A DNA stretch of 13,821 nucleotides from JBIOJM01 sp044450785 (GTDB lineage: Bacteria; Planctomycetota; Planctomycetia; Isosphaerales; Isosphaeraceae): positions 1-13,821 of the forward strand of contig JBIOJM010000277.1 in NCBI GenBank assembly GCA_044450785.1, written 5' to 3'. The position numbers were made by a program, and so were the translations under genes. This document shows, piece by piece, positions 13,566 to 13,821 of this stretch. The notes beneath the pieces were generated by a model, which worked only from the letters and a program-made list of their open reading frames with translations, was not told the origin of the DNA and did no database searches. Position 1 is the first letter of the stretch; each line of letters opens with the position of its first letter.

Positions 13566-13821
13566 TTACTGATTCGCGGATTTCGGCAGGAACACGGTCC
13601 CCGGCAACCCAAAGATGCTGGCCACCGCGTGCATTTGTTTGATCGTGAACAGACGCTTGCCGGTCGCCAAATCACTTACTGTGGCCTTGGCGAGACCGGC
13701 AGTCCGCGCCAGCTCCGCTTGCGACATGCCGCGCTCCTCCAGCATCTGGACCAGCAGTTGGTGGGGCGGCAGCGGTGCCACAGCGTGGTGTTCCCGTTCG
13801 TAAACGATCACCAGGTCGGAA
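13566..13821 (-). CDS. HigA-type helix-turn-helix antitoxin, 5' partial
   Basis: The frame runs off the right edge; the last 84 residues are visible. They contain an XRE-type helix-turn-helix: LLVQMLEERGMSQAELARTA, then KATVSDLATGKRLFTIKQMH. A C-terminal GLPGTVFL follows. The pattern of an acidic YEREHH segment, a proline-rich spacer and this helix-turn-helix is typical of the COG5499 HigA group, whose partner is a HigB-type mRNA interferase. A GTG at 13811 is the first possible start in view, but the codons before it continue the family pattern, so the true start probably lies beyond the window. A toxin gene is expected upstream, outside. The stop lies directly next to the REPIN-like element. 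Confidence 0.75.
   Translation of the reverse strand, partial: SDLVIVYEREHHAVAPLPPHQLLVQMLEERGMSQAELARTAGLAKATVSDLATGKRLFTIKQMHAVASIFGLPGTVFLPKSANQ

Noticed and set aside
1..13821. CRISPR array, tRNA, rRNA or complete insertion sequence
   Set aside because: No regularly spaced repeats, cloverleaf-like segments, rRNA stretches or full transposase frames were found on either strand.

Overview
The window looks like chromosomal DNA of a high-GC planctomycete. An Isosphaeraceae-like source is an inference, not shown. The evidence is a DUF1559 prepilin-like protein with the H-X9-DG motif, a serine/threonine kinase with an N-terminal zinc-finger-like HxxxCxxC segment, and loose gene packing with many coding remnants. 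No rRNA, tRNA, CRISPR array or complete insertion sequence was seen.

Left part (1-5005). A secreted S1/P1-type zinc nuclease (minus strand) is followed by a broken serine/threonine kinase (minus strand). A dispersed repeat, called RptA here, occurs at 66-288 and at 2768-2904. The first copy is split by a ~95-base inverted-repeat insert. A zinc-ribbon/DUF4190/DUF1559 protein and a retropepsin-like aspartic protease lie on the plus strand, separated by a decayed minus-strand ORF.

Middle part (5006-7552). Two direct, ungapped copies of a ~419-base segment carry ArsR-type regulators 92% identical in protein. They bracket a segment with a decayed REP-associated transposase tail, a fragment of an archaeal-type phosphoglycerate mutase, and an intact MNT-HEPN pair. 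The right-hand ArsR is fused to an N-terminal domain that looks like the C-terminal domain of ribosomal protein bL12.

Right part (7553-13821). A two-gene mechanosensitive channel operon (coiled-coil periplasmic subunit, then MscS-type channel) corresponds to a single MscK-type protein split in two. Divergent from it is a CbiA/CobB-like protein that has lost both its P-loop and its amidotransferase cysteine. A REPIN-like double hairpin (two inverted REP units, each with GTAG) sits between that gene and a convergent HigA-type antitoxin cut by the window edge.

All genes from 11571 down to 5998 run on the minus strand with small gaps or overlaps: coiled-coil subunit, MscS, bL12-like/ArsR, a small ORF, MNT, HEPN. 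This may be one or two transcription units. The strongest candidates for follow-up are the REPIN, the degenerate CbiA homologue, the ArsR duplication around the MNT-HEPN pair, and the bL12-ArsR fusion.
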